Both the position numbers and the translations under genes were made by a program. The notes beneath the pieces were generated by a model that was not told the DNA's origin, ran no database searches, and was given only the letters and a program-made list of their open reading frames with translations. A stretch of 64,000 bases of DNA from Agroathelia rolfsii (Eukaryota; Basidiomycota; Agaricomycetes; Amylocorticiales; Amylocorticiaceae): NCBI GenBank assembly GCA_018343915.1, contig JABRWF010000003.1, positions 4,278,001-4,342,000 on the forward strand. Direction: 5' to 3'. Positions 12,724 through 25,586 of this stretch are shown here, one piece after another (the stretch's first letter is position 1; every line of letters starts with the position of its first letter).

Positions 12724-15700
12724 ATGAGGACGATGGCCCTGGCTATCACTGCTCCAGCTTCCCTATTTTTCTTTCTGGCTTGTCTCTGCAGCAGCGCCCT
12801 GGCTGCCTCCTCGCCCGCCTCGCTCTCCGTCCCACCCCTACAGTGGCTTGACATCACAAATGCTCTCGCTGGCGCCCCTCCCCCTCCCCTGAAAGATGCC
12901 TCAATAGGCCCGTGCTATTCTACTATGATCTCTGTTAGCCTATGGGCTCATGATATACAACAACAGGCTACGATGACACTACTCGGACACTCATAATATT
13001 CGGTGGCGAATCCTCTGAGGGTTTCGTGCAATCACAAACCTATCTGTTAGAATCTCTTCATTGCCCGTCTCCGTTGTGGCACACACTTATCCTCATGACC
13101 ATCGTCTGCCAACAGTCTCAATCTCCAATCTTTGACATGGGAGTCACCAACTCCTCCCAACGGTCTCTCCGGCTCGCCCTCGGCACGTAGCGCCGTCGTT
13201 AGCGCACATGACCTTGCCGCCAGCTAGTAAGTAGCCGCCCATTTTTCCTATACTATATAACGTACAAACAATGTTGACAAACCATTTTGCCACAGTCGAC
13301 ACGGCCATGTCATTATCGGCGGTAAAGGATCCAACAACGAAGCTCTTAATGATGTTTGGGTAAAGATTCTGTGCGATCTGATGCGCTTTTGTACAATCTC
13401 GCTCACTCCGAGTAACCTTTTTTTTTTGGTCTTGTCTTTTTCTTTCTTTCTTTCTTTCTTCCACGCAGGAATTCGACTTCATCAGCCAATTCTGGTCTCA
13501 GGTCTCCACCACCGGTTCTTCGCCTCCTCCACGATGGGGTGCATCTGTGAGTCCATTCATATCTCTATCCAGCACTAATCAAAAAAGGGACATGTCAGCT
13601 GAAAGGGGATTCACGGATCTAGGGCGGCCTTGATATCCGGGTCAGCTACGTGAACAACGCTGCTGCAGGCACACCGCAGAACACTGTCTATCTCGCAGGC
13701 GGGACGAACAACTCGGAGATTTACTCTCTCTCGGACGTGTGGCAGCTGCAGCTCACCGGTACACTGTCCTCAAACAACGCCCATAGTGTCAGTGGCACTT
13801 GGGTGTCTTCCACGATCGGCAGTCTGCCCAGTTTCAGCGGTCAGGCGGGTACTGTGGTACAGCAAAATATTGTTGCCGCGGGTGGCTGTTCAGGCACTAT
13901 ACCAACAGACACTAATTATACCTGTGCAACACAAGACTCCTTCGTAATCGAAGTTTCGGCTCAGCAAACGCTCGACCCTACCAACTGCGCTGCTCCTCGT
14001 GTGGGAGGCACGTTGGTCATGAATGGTAATGGCGCATCGAGTAGCTACACAAATCAGGCCTTTCTTCTCTTTGGGTTGTACAATACATCACAGTGGCAGG
14101 ATGGTAATGGGCTAGAATCCGGAGAAGTGGTGAGCATTCTATCTAAATCTGTCCCCTATGTGTAATAGGTGTTGTCATCTGATGATGAATTGTCTTCAAA
14201 AATATAGGATGTATTAGACACCAGTACCGGTGCATGGACTCGTGTGTTGCCTTCCAAAGATCCAAATAGCGGGGTGCCCGCGTCTCGGGAGGGCGCTGCT
14301 GCTGTTGCATTCACCAGTTCCCTGGTTGGCTCCCAGGGGTCCGCCGTATCCGACATCCTCGTCTTTGGCGGGCGTGCACCAAACGGCACCTACTTCAACG
14401 ACGTCTGGATCTTGCGCGCTTACAACTCCACCAGTAGCGGTAGTCTGGGCAGCGGCGTCGATGCCAACGGTGCTGGCGTTTCCATGTCTTCGCTGACGAC
14501 GTGTGCCACTGCGATCTCGTCACCTACATCCACAGGAAGCTCGCAATCGGGTGGCGCGACCGCCACCAAGACCTCATCCTCTGGCGGGCCCACTTCTTCA
14601 AGCAAGCCTAGTGCGAACCCCGCCTCGTCCGTGTCGCTTCCTCACAAGTTGATGTCGCCCATCTCGCTGGGTCTCGTCCTCCCCGCTCTTATCCTGTTCC
14701 GTATGAGCTCGCCATCTGTGGCTATGCACCATTCCTCCAGTCTCTCCGTGCTTCCAAAGTACCTTGCCTGGATAACTGCTGTTGTCGCTTATGGTCTAGG
14801 TATCGGTGGCATCGTGAGCTCGTTCACTTCGCATCTCCATTCCTCCTCCTCCTCCTCTCCCACCAACACTGCCAAACGATTCCTTGCATCATCGAGTACT
14901 AGCACCACTCCCCCACCACTCCAATCCGCCCATGCCAAAGCAGCGCTCATCCTTGCCATCCTCCTATACGGCCTCATCCCGCTCTGTTATGCCCTGTACA
15001 ACTACTGGCCCTCTTCCCTATCGCCATTCTCGTCAGATCCCAACAAGGATCGCGTGTCCACCCCCACTTCGGAGGAAGAGGACCCGTCAGATAGCATGCG
15101 TGACTCGACAGCGTTCCAGTCGCCCTCGCGCGATTCGCACGAAAAGGCAACGATGATGACGATGGTGGATGGAGGAGGGGGTGGTGGTGGTGGTGGTGGT
15201 GGCGGGAGGCTGACTCCGGGTGCGAGATCCGGGTCGGTGCTGTCCCAAGTGAAGAGACCTTTGTCTTCCGTGAGTGAAATTGGGGGTGCGGAGTTTGGGT
15301 TGAAGAGTAACCCAGGTAGTGGTGGCGGTGGTGGTGGTGGAAGCAATAGTGGGGGAAGTAATGCTGGAGGCACGGGGGGACAGAGGAAGTTTGAGGTACT
15401 TAATCGGCCACAGCGCAAGCGGCATGTGAGCACGAGTAGTTTTTTGTATGGGGGAGGTGGCGGCGGCGGTGGCAGCGAGTATTATCAGCAGCAGCAGCAT
15501 CAGCGCCATTCAATTGCGGGCCGGCTTGGGGCTCAGCAGGCGCCTGAGCTGGATTGGTTGCAGCAGAGGAGGAGTATTGGTGCTATTGTGCGTTTTTTTT
15601 TTTTTGTTTCCCCTCTTCGGTGATATATTTTCCAAGGCGTTTCGCTCATCAAAAATTTATTACGCATGTCTAGTCTGAACTGGACTTTATCAACTCGCAA

Positions 15701-16522
15701 GCCCTTCGCAATAGCCAACACGTTCCCTCCACGCCAGGCACCTTCGATGCCGTGAGCACGCAAGGGCTGATCACGACCCCGACAACGCAGCTACCCGACT
15801 ACCCCCCGCATAGCCCATACGCGCACCACCACTACTATGCACACCACCCCGAGATGCCGACGCTGGTCAACACGGCTCTGCATCTCGCTTTCCACCTCGT
15901 GTACATCGCCCTTTGCTGCGTCGGCCTCATCGCGCTCTGGCAGCTGCCCAGCACGCCTGGCTTCGCCGTCTTCCTCGCTTGGATATGCCTCTGCTACATC
16001 GTTGTTTGCATCCTCGCATGGCGCGGGCGGCCGAGGGAATCGCTGCTCTCCGTCGTGTTTTTCCGCCTGAGGGGCTCTCCCGCGCTGCCGTCGGCGCTAT
16101 TGGGGCCGCACCAGCAGCCGCAGATGGCGGGCATGACCGCGACGGGCGTGTCGACGCCCAATCCGCCCGGCGCACACACGCCACATGGTCGTGGTGGGGC
16201 GATGGAGATGGACCAGTACCCGTTCCCGATGGAGAGCTCGAACAATAGCGGCGGGCTGTGGCCGTACATGCACCATCGGCCGCCGTACCGTGTCGCGACG
16301 AGCGTGGGTGGCGGTGGGCATGAGAACACGACGATCACGTCTGCGGGCAGTCCGCGCACGATGTCGCGCGAGATTGGTGGTGGGGGGGATGGGGACGATG
16401 ATGATGAGGATATTGACGAGGATACGAGGCAGCAGATGATCGAGGAAGAGATGCAGCGCAGGGAGGTGTCGATTGTGACGGTGCCGAGAAGGAAGTTGCG
16501 GATTACGAATCCGGAGGCGTAG
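12724..16522 (+). CDS. Kelch-repeat protein with signal peptide, several membrane helices and a Gly-rich tail
   Basis: Large multi-exon protein, roughly 1,100 residues. The N-terminus is a signal peptide (ending near CSSALAAS). Kelch blades follow: TRTLIIFGGESSEGF, HGHVIIGGKGSNNEALNDVWEF, TVYLAGGTNNSEIYSLSDVWQL and SDILVFGGRAPNGTYFNDVWIL, so the propeller lies outside the cytosol. After a Ser/Thr linker come hydrophobic helices at about 14650-14700, 14760-14820 and 14935-15000. A third region after the last intron (15880-16020) has two more. Between them are three poly-Gly tracts, and the end is acidic. The last intron runs about 15588-15678. The exon 1/2 join near 12900-12970 did not resolve cleanly and may be mis-spliced here. 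Function unknown. Confidence 0.78.
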
Positions 16523-18107
16523 TAGATAGATGGATGAGTGTGGTGCAAAGATTTGGGTATGGCTTGTCGGGGATGGAAGGGGTGTTGGGAGCATCAAATA
16601 AAGACGACAATGGGAACACATAACAGGACGGCGGCAGCAGCAAACAACAATACCACCAACAGCAACAAAAGGACATTATTTTTTTTCTGTGCGCATGGGA
16701 GCTTTCGGCTTTTCTTCTTTTCTTTCTTTTCTTTCCTCTTTATTTTTTTTTTGTATATTCACACTATTCTGGATGATACCCACCCACTCTTTTCTTTCCC
16801 TCACACTCATCCATCCATCATTGTTATCAGTCGCTATTTCAACTCAACATCTTCACCATCATCACCAACAAGCACTAGTAATACTACATACATACACATC
16901 ATTGCACTGCTTACTGTTATTACTACTACTTCTTAAAACCATTTCATTACAATCACTTCAAGTTTTGCTGTCCTGTCTCGTCCCGCCCGCTTTCTCTTTT
17001 TCTGGTTTGTCTTGCTGTCTCTTTCCCTCTTTCCTTGGTCTGTTTTGGATCCAATGCATACGCAATACACTCAAATGCTGCGCCCATCCACCCTTTTGGT
17101 TTTTTTCTTTCTTGTTTTCTTTGTTTATCTTGGTCTGTTATCATTGTCACCCCTCCTCTTCAACGTCCTTTTTCTTCGTCTCACTTCCTTTATTTTATTT
17201 TCTTCTTTTTATGTTTTGTGCTCATGCCTCTCTCGCATTTTCCCTATGCCGTTCCCTAGCTTGTAATCCGGGCTCCATTTGCTGCCGCTTCTGACATGGT
17301 TGCTGTTTTATCTTCTTTTTATATCCATGTGTATTATTCCGTCCTATTTTTTTTTCCACTATAAAAAAAGAACAGCGGATAAAATAAAAATAAAAATGCA
17401 ATAATAGTAAAAAGCACACAATTTTTTCTTCAGAGTAAAGCTGCTGAGGAGTCGGTGCAAATACGGTACAATGATGTACTTGCGTCAACGTTGTCCGAGT
17501 GTCGCTCTAGGTTGTTCTACTCATTTAACCAAAATTTGAAATTATTTTCTGTAAATAAATAAAAAAAATGTTCCTGCACTTACCTCCCTCTTCCCTCTTC
17601 CCTCGTTCCTGTTCCTCTTTTTTTTTTCATGTTGATCAACACTCTGAGAATCTTATCTGCACTCATATATACCCCATTTATTTATTTTTGTTTGCTACTA
17701 ATAAAGAAAAGTCAACCAGATGATGCCGATGGAGAGAACGAAAATAAATGAATGACAGCATAAAGGGAAATAAGCGAGGATATATTTGAAAAAAAGAACT
17801 TGTGTTAACTAGACTGAAAAGGTGGGGTATGATGCATTTACAGAGTGAAAGACTGTCGATTTCCAATGACGATAACAGTTGATGATAATAAACGAGCGAA
17901 TGAACAGATGAATGAATGGAAGGGGGGAAAGTTCAGGGAGAAAGAGGGTGGGAAAAGGGAGCGTATGGATGATGCGTATACGAGTAAAAAAAAAAAAAAG
18001 AACCCATGACCAAAACGAATGAACGGGAAAAGAACGGGAATTATATAATTAGTAACAGCGCGCAATATAAGGAAAACGACCAATACATCCAAACGACCAT
18101 TCATCTA
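16523..18107. other. Long pyrimidine-rich convergent spacer
   Basis: 1.6 kb between two converging genes, unusually long here. The + strand is rich in T and C runs (16680-17300), then A/T-rich. A 201-codon frame at 16689-17294 is all Phe/Leu/Ser from this bias and shows no domain. I see no gene. Confidence 0.6.
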
Positions 18108-21100
18108 TCATGATGAACCTTCTTCAACAGCGACATCATGCCTCCATCGATCGACCCTTCCAAGCTTCGCTTGATCTTGGATGGGCGGAGGTGATGGGAT
18201 AGGTATCGGCTCCATCATGGCCTGCTGCATAAAAGGTGGTACCATCCCTCCCATCATAGGATTAGCACCGACGCCCATAGGTACCATGGGCGCCCCCAGG
18301 CTGATCATCGACGGGTTGGCGAAGTACATGCTTCCCGTCATCTGCGCCTGCATCATCATCATCTGTTGTTGTTGTGCGGCGGCGGCGGCCATCATCTGAG
18401 CTTGCTGTGTGAATTGAGCCTGCTGCATGCGCTGCTGTTGGCCCGGATGGAAGCCTAAAGGTTTGTCGTCTTCATCGGCACCTTCTCCGCTTCCACCTCC
18501 TCCGCCGGCCGCGGCGAGAGCTGAACCGATAGGATTACCAGAGAAGAATGCGGAAGGAACTCGGGATGCGCGAAGGCCGAGCGGGGCATCATCATCATCG
18601 TCCCCGTCTTTTCCATCAGCCCCTGTTAACCTTGATGGCTTGAGCGCTGCCGTAGAATCCGCATTTTTGGAGACGAAGAGGGTAGATAACGGTCTATCTT
18701 CGTCTTCTGAATCAGCGGCAGCGACGCCGAGCATGGACCCATGTGACATCGCCTTGGACACGACCCTGGGCAAAGTTTTAGACAGCGGTACGTCTTCATC
18801 GTCGCTGCCATCGACATCGCCTCCCGGGAGAGCTAATCGAGGTGGGCCTTGGGGATAGCGTGGGCCTGTTCCTGTCATACGGCGCGGTCCGGTGGTGTGC
18901 TGTTGTTGATCAGATTTTGGCTTGTCATTCGTTTCTTCATCTGAAGAATCATCCCAGCCTGCTTTTGGTGCTTTGCGACGAGGTGTCTGTCCATCTTCAT
19001 CATGCTCATCATCACTGCCGCCATCGTCGGAAGCTGGGGCGGGGGGCTGGCGTCTCCGACTGGTCACGCCTTCCGGCTTGGGTAGCACCGGTGGTTCCAG
19101 AGAAACCCTGTTCTGTGGCGACGTAGCTTCAAGCTCTTCGCCGGGAAGTATATCGGAAGGCTGGGGGACGGTGGCAGCGGCATCATCCTCATCCTCAGGT
19201 TTGTTGCCCTTGTTGCCCTTCTTTTTCGCAGAGCTTGCGGCAGCCCTGGATTCGGCGTACTTACGCTCCTCTGCTTCCATCTCCTTCAGTTTGGTCATCT
19301 CTCGTTCCCAGAGAGTATCAACACCAAATACGGAACGAGTGCTTGGCATGCCTCTATTATTAGGAGGGCGCAACCCAGAATTATCCAGGTTAACAAGAGG
19401 CTGTAAAGTCGAGCTTCGCTTTCCCGGCTGCGAGTCCGAGGAATTCATGTGCGGCATAGATGGCCGAGAATTCAGCGTTGAGGGGTCAATGAACGCGCTT
19501 TGGGAACGAGACATCATCGAAGGTCTATCATCTCCTCTGAACACTCTATCAACGCCATAAAGAAAGAAAAAAACAAGACAAAAATTAGAACGTCGAGCGT
19601 TGACACGAGTACGGCATTCTGCCTGCCTCCATCAAGAAAGAGATACGTCACCTTTGTTTGCCCCTCATTTCAGCCTTTCTTTTCTCGAGATCATCGATAA
19701 GACTCCTGCCGTACAGCTTGCCCGCTGCACGGCCCGTGGTATGCGGTGGAATTACTACAGGCACAGGTGCTTCTGCTAGTGCACGTTCTGCTTCAGGAGT
19801 GACAGGTCTCGGCACTTGCTCTCCTTCTTCCGTGGCACGTACAAGACCATTTTCAAGATCTGAAAATGTCACATCGCGCTGCCCATCAACAGTCAAGTGA
19901 TTTCGGAAGGTGAGTTGTGACAAAGACATGTTCATCCGGGGATTCGGGGTAAATGAATCATCTTGTGGGGGATCCAGACTGTCTCCGCCGAGGACCATGG
20001 GCGGTCTTCGGACTGTCCTGGCACCTGCTGGTAGAGGTGGTCCATCAGAAGACACAGAGAACCCAGCACGCGCGGTATCATCGGCCTCTCGACCTTGAGG
20101 GAGCTTCTGAAGAGGACTGGGCATAATGAGTACCTTGGGGCGTAGAAGTTCCACAGTCGAATAGGGGCGATCGCGTCTTTTTCCATGCTGTTGTCGCTCT
20201 TGTGAATGCAGTTGTTGTTGTGGATCAAGCGATAATGTCGCTGAAGCAGCGTCATCCTGGAGCAGGGGTCGAGAGAGGCGTGATGCATTTGATTGGCGAC
20301 GAGCCCTTTCTTCCAGTTCGATCACTTTTGGATCGAACCTCGATAGGCGCGATGGAGAAGGCGGCTGCACGGCAAATGTATTGTCCGAATACTCGGGTTG
20401 TTGCGCTTGAGCAGCGTCTATTGTCGCGTCCGATAATGTGCGTTGGCGATCCTCAGGAATATCCCAAGGAAGTGCTACATCGTCAAGCGATTCTGGAGAA
20501 AGAGGGCGGTCCACATGGGAAGGGAATGGAACAGCGTCTGGTGTGGACGATAATAGCGCTTTTTGCACGAGATCATGGAATGACGCAGAAGCAGCCGCAG
20601 ACATCAACTGAGATGGACCCAGACTCGCTGGTCTGCGGCTATTATTTCCTTTTAGCGAGGCGCTATCAAAACCCTCGAAAGTGTTGACAAAAGAATCAAA
20701 GTCCCCCAAACTTCTCGCTCGTTGTCCCATCTTGGGACGCATTGGACGATGGCCCACAGTGCCCGTACGCTCACCAGGGCGAAGATCATGAGGGTTAGGT
20801 AATATGCCAGCCTCTGACCTAGAGCGTGTTCTGGGCAGTTTTGAAGGCTCCTTATCCTTGGCTAATAGAGTATCTAATCCCCAGGAGGTGAGGTCTACCT
20901 CTAAACCCTCATTATCTTCAGCCTCGCCGTCATCAACTATTGACTCCCTAAACGGATTACGGAGGACATCGACGGAACCTTGTGCCCTCGAATGCTGTTG
21001 AGTAAAGTCACCAGATTTGACACGAGTGCTCCGGTCGCTAGGAAGCTCCACGTCGAGAAAGCTGGAAGTACGCGTGCGACGTGATTGTGCTTCAGTTTCG

Positions 21101-21473
21101 GCCTGGACACGTCTTTGATGCGCGAAAATGGCACTTTCTTGGGCAGAGCGATAAGGTTTGGTCGGGTCTGATTCATCATTATCGTATTCTGCACAATAAG
21201 CGGGTAAGTACTGGCGCCATCTGCATCGTTCATGTGGTGGGTAGGGCAGGACGGACCAATGAGGGCGACTGCCAGCTGCAGACGAGAGAACTTGGCAGAC
21301 ATGACAAAGTGGCGTGTATGTGTGTATGCGAGCCTAGTTTAGATATGAAATGGACGTTCAATGAAGGAATCTGCACCGGAACATACGATTGTAATAGCAC
21401 TTGTGAGGCTGCTGGTGTCCTGTTCCGGATGAGGACTCAGGCAGACATGGACGGACCGCCGGAAGCAAGACAT
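18108..21473 (-). CDS. 1068-residue largely disordered protein with N-terminal Cys cluster, unknown function
   Basis: Exons 21473-21387, 21333-19652 and 19545-18108 close in phase to 1,069 codons. Near the N-terminus there is C39-x2-C42 followed by C66 and C76 inside an aromatic-rich stretch (HWSVLPYPPHERCRWRQYLP), which could bind zinc. The next 900 residues are Ser/Pro/Arg/Asp-rich. Two short conserved-looking helices flank the last junction: LYGRSLIDDLEKRKAEMRGK and VDTLWEREMTKLKEMEAEER, the second probably a coiled coil. Acidic patches (SDDEDVPL, DGDDDDDAPLGLR, DEDDKPLGFHP) repeat a [DE]xPLG motif. The tail is Met/Gln-rich. The start codon is the least certain point. I do not know the family. 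Confidence 0.68.
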
Positions 21474-22762
21474 CGGCGCTTGAGCTGTGATTACATAATG
21501 GGTTTGTCCCAACCTCCTCGGAACTGAAGCAGAAGCCCATCGATACTTTGCGCAGTCATCTCGGTCAATTGGAGCTTGGCGAGCCAGTCTTAGCGGCCTT
21601 TTTCTTATTCATGAATTCTTTTGGTTCTCTCATTTCACCTGATCTGATGGCGCTACTTGGGTTTTTCTATCGTTTTATTTTTATTTCCACTTACCACTCC
21701 CCCTTAAGTTGCTAGTAATGCCAGGGCACTGCAATTACACACACATATCACAGTCGATATTCAGACAAATGCTTCAAGTCAATTTAGGGTATAATGAAAC
21801 GCTAGTTCCGTACCAGCTCCGCCGCACTACTCAGGTCTCAGGAGGTGTGTGTGAAGTGGCTATGCACTTGAACCTCGGGCGTGGATGATAACATGATCCC
21901 GAATGTGGGTTAGCAAGCTGACCGGTATAGTGAAAATCCGCATGGGATCTTGGTCTTGTCTGCTTAAATATATTTTTACCCCATTTGCCATTGGACCTCT
22001 CTCCCCCCAGTAGTGACTTCTAGATGGGCTATTCCGGATTGTCAATCACCTCTGACGTGTCTGTAGAAGTCTGTCATCGTCATCGTGAAAAGTCACAAGT
22101 GCAGCCGGCGGTTTCTTTTGTGAACTGGAGAGGTGGAAATAATGATTGTAGGTCCATGTTTCTCTGATGAGAGTACAGGCAAGCGAGAAAAAATGTGCGA
22201 TAACCCCGCATTCAACTATAGTTGAAGTTGCACATTTGCTATTCAGGCCCGATCGATGGTTTATACTTGGACTGATCTTAGTTTGTGGGCCTATATGCTT
22301 CTGCTTTGCATAGCCTCTTCCTGCTCGTATAGGCCGCAGCGGGAGCGGGCCTCGTCAAGTGACTGGCAGCACCGGCGTTCATGCGTCTATGATCTAATGA
22401 TCATGATGTTGTCCAGTGCGGTAACACTATGTCCCGCTGTTTGATTCCTCGTCAGCTGATGATCTTGTTATCATTCGGGCGTTCCAAAAGGTACGGATCG
22501 GAACCAATCGCTGTCGTCTTCCTGGGAACGGCTATCCGGGCAGCCTATCCCTAATCGGTGTCCGCGGATTAATCGTGCACACGCCTCACTGCCATTCACA
22601 GCGTGCAAGAGGGTCGTGCTCTCCATGAAGTCCGGATGCTTCCTTCGCGATCTGTGGGCAGACAGCTGTGGGCCGGGGTACTTAAAGTACTCTGATGTCC
22701 CAGGCGTCGATCTGTGTTCCTTTTCTCCATTCCACTTCTATCCTTGGACCAGTGTCTATTTC
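21474..22762. other. Divergent intergenic region
   Basis: 1.3 kb between divergent genes. It has T-rich stretches near 21650-21700 and an inverted AGTACTTAAAGTACT at about 22678-22692, some 75 bp before the ligase start. No ORF worth calling. Confidence 0.45.
22685..22691 (+). promoter_or_regulatory. Possible core promoter element of acyl-CoA synthetase
   Basis: A TTAAAG element in a short perfect inverted repeat (GTACTTAAAGTAC), about 75 bp upstream of the chosen ATG. It sits where a TATA-like element could be, but the match is weak. Confidence 0.2.
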
Positions 22763-25586
22763 ATGTCTTCCTGGACTCCAAAACGCACTTTGCAAGAGTG
22801 TTCGCTCAATTTTTTAGTCCTGTCTGCATCGCGTTTGACTTGGTATATGCAGGCGACAGCATTCTTTGCGGACCGGGTACGGCTCATGAGATAGAAACGT
22901 GCCTGGTCGACGGCCGTGTCCAGCGTGTCTATAAGAACCTATGGCCGTCATTGCGGCATTTCTGGATGTGGGCCACGGAGGAGTACAGAGAGAAGACGTA
23001 TCTTGTCTATGAGAATAGGCGGTACACATTTGGCGAAGTGTTCCATATGACTGTACAGGCTGCCGCTATCTATCGCGAGAATGGTATAACCAAGGGCGAC
23101 AGAATATCTATCTGCTCTCGCAATTTGCCCGAATACCTGGTGGCCTACTGGGCGTGCGTCTACAAAATATTTTTTCCGTTACTAAAAGCGTGCTTAATTG
23201 ACAAAAATATAACAGTGGCCATCTTGTCGGCGCCATCACCGTTCTCGTTAACGCGTACGTATCCTCACTATCATGATCTCGCCAGTAATGCGTAATTCAT
23301 GTCGTATGATCAGTTGGTTACCTCTTCCCGCCCTCCAATATTGCTTCAAAAATACTGAGAGCAAATTCATTATTGTTGATCCGGAACGAGCCGATGTCAT
23401 TAGCTCGATTGCTCCACGCTTGTCTAGCGAGGCAAAGACGAAAGCAATCTTCGTTTTCGGGCAAATCAGTGCCCTCCATATACGGGCCGGAATGCGTTCC
23501 TGGGAAGATTCCAGGCAAACGCACCTCAACGTGTCATATGCTATTTTGGACGAATTCCCCGAACTCATTCCCGAGGACGACGCTAGCATCACATTCACAT
23601 CTGGCACGTAAGTAAATCATGTGTGCCTAAACTGTTTATGTTCGGCGGTCGTGACCCATCGACTTCCTATACAGGACTGGTCTGCCCAAGGGCGTACTTA
23701 GTACACATCGACAAGTTCTGACAAATGTCCGCAATGTGAGTTCTTGCTTTATTCTATAGCCTACCATTTGGGGTTATGATTGAACAACAATATTGTCTTT
23801 ACAAGGCTACATTTGCTGGACTTAGAGCTGCCTTGCGGAGGGGAGAAGACCTACCAGCTATCAGCTGTGATGCTGATAATCGTGGCGTCCTGATACCCGT
23901 ACCATTCTTTCATGTGACAGGACTCACAGCATTGACGGTAAGTGTTTACATTCATATTCATACAAACAGTATAACTGAATATGTGCGATTATAGTTATAT
24001 GGCACATATATGGTATGAACACGAGGATTCCGTGTGTTGGATCCTTCTGATCTTTCCCATTTCAAGGGTATGAAACTCGTTCTTATGAGGAAGTGGGACA
24101 AGGAGGAAGGTGCGCTTGAATTGATTTGCTATGTTTAATGACGCTGCCTGCTGACCATACGGAATTATTAGCTGCCAAGCAAGTTTCATCTTATTTTCAT
24201 ATACTGCTTAAAGTTCAAGTCTTAATATGAGACCATTCATCAGACTGATAGGCCGAGAAGATGTTGCTATTGCTGGAGGGTAAATCCTATATTAACAAGT
24301 AACACAATGTTCTTCATCTGATTCGTTTGTAGGGTTCCATCGATGGTGTCGGATCTTATTGAGAGCTCATTAAACCACTTATTACCTGGTCATCATCTTA
24401 CCAATATGCTATTTGGTGGATCCCCTTCTCCTACTTCGCTTCCGAAGAGAGCGAAAGTAGCGTTCCCAGATACCACATTGTGTGTTTCGAATATTCACCT
24501 TTGGTGGCCATTATACTCACTTTCTCCCTTAGGAGTCAAAGCTATGGTATGACCGAGACCAACAGCATAGCCGTGGGAATATCAGGAGAAGATTATCTCC
24601 AGCGATCCACATCAACGTGAGATTCAATAACACTGGTGTTGCTTACCTTGCCTGACTTGTCCTTGAAGAGGCATACCATCTCCCGTCAATGACGTAATAA
24701 TAGTACAAGATGATGTTGTTTTGGGACATAACCAGGTTGGCGAAGTGTGGATGTGAGTACGATCGTATCGATTGCTCTCCCTTTCTCATCGCCACCTCTC
24801 TACAGCCGTGGACCCAATGTGATGAAGTGTTATTGGGCGGATCCTAGTAAGCGCTTTTCTAAGAAACATGATTTCTACTTTCTCATGCTCCAATACAGAG
24901 GCTACTGCCAAAGCACTAACTCAGGATGGTTGGATGAAAACTGGTGATCTGGGCATGATGGACGAAGAAGGGTTTTTATACATAAAAGATCGCAGTGAGT
25001 AAATTTGTATGGGTGAACTCGTATATGTTGCCCTGACGCCTGCTTAGTCAAGGACCTCATCATTCGTGGAGGTGAAAACATTGTACGCATTTGGATATCT
25101 ATTAGATTAAATCTCTTGTTTCTGAATGGGCTCTCTTCCCTAGGATTCTGTGACTGTGGAAAATGCACTCTACGATGACCCTCGTGTGTTGGAGGCAGCC
25201 GCAGTCGGCATCCCCGACGAGCGTCTTGGCGAGCTTGTAGGTGCTGTCGTCCACGTCAAGCCTGAATCAAGACAACAGATAACGGAGGCAGAGCTTATTG
25301 CCGCATGCCGCACAAGGTAAAGCGACGGACAAATGAACCCATTTCATCAAACTTACTTTGAATAAATGCTAGGCTTGCTCGTTTTGCTGTACCGGTCGCG
25401 ATTATATTCTCTGACGAGCCCCTTGGTAGGTCATCATTAGGGTGATGATCGTGAGTATCATTTCTGATTGGAATACCCATAGCCAAAACTCCTTCCGGCA
25501 AAATTACGAAGGTTCCGTTGCGTGACTTGATTAAGGAGATTTGGGCGATGAGGAGTGCTAGTGCAGCCCCTATCAGCAAACTTTGA
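22763..25586 (+). CDS. Acyl-CoA synthetase (AMP-forming), peroxisomal
   Basis: ANL-superfamily enzyme that activates a carboxylic acid with ATP and joins it to CoA. All signature motifs are present: ITFTSGTTGLPKGV (phosphate loop), [29 protein letters not shown] and the C-terminal PSGKITKVP with the catalytic Lys. The protein ends in SKL, the classical PTS1 signal, so it should act in peroxisomes. More than ten introns split the gene. Exon 1 is short ([11 protein letters not shown]) and joins at 22860 after a CAG acceptor. A 7-nt microexon (24172-24178) lies between a GT-AG and a GC-AG intron and restores the EEAAKLI family segment. Acid substrate is unknown; medium/long-chain or 4-coumarate-like acids are possible. 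Confidence 0.9.

Noticed and set aside
15752..16522. Separate gene starting at 15752
   Set aside because: The frame begins at GTG and continues upstream in frame from a TAG acceptor at about 15678; it is the last exon of the kelch gene.
16689..17294. 201-codon plus-strand frame after the kelch gene
   Set aside because: Almost only Phe, Leu, Ser, Pro from T/C-rich DNA; no domain and lies in a convergent 3' spacer.
23995..24250. Acyl-CoA synthetase as a pseudogene
   Set aside because: Apparent stops fall in introns; a microexon and a GC-AG intron restore a full family sequence ending in SKL.
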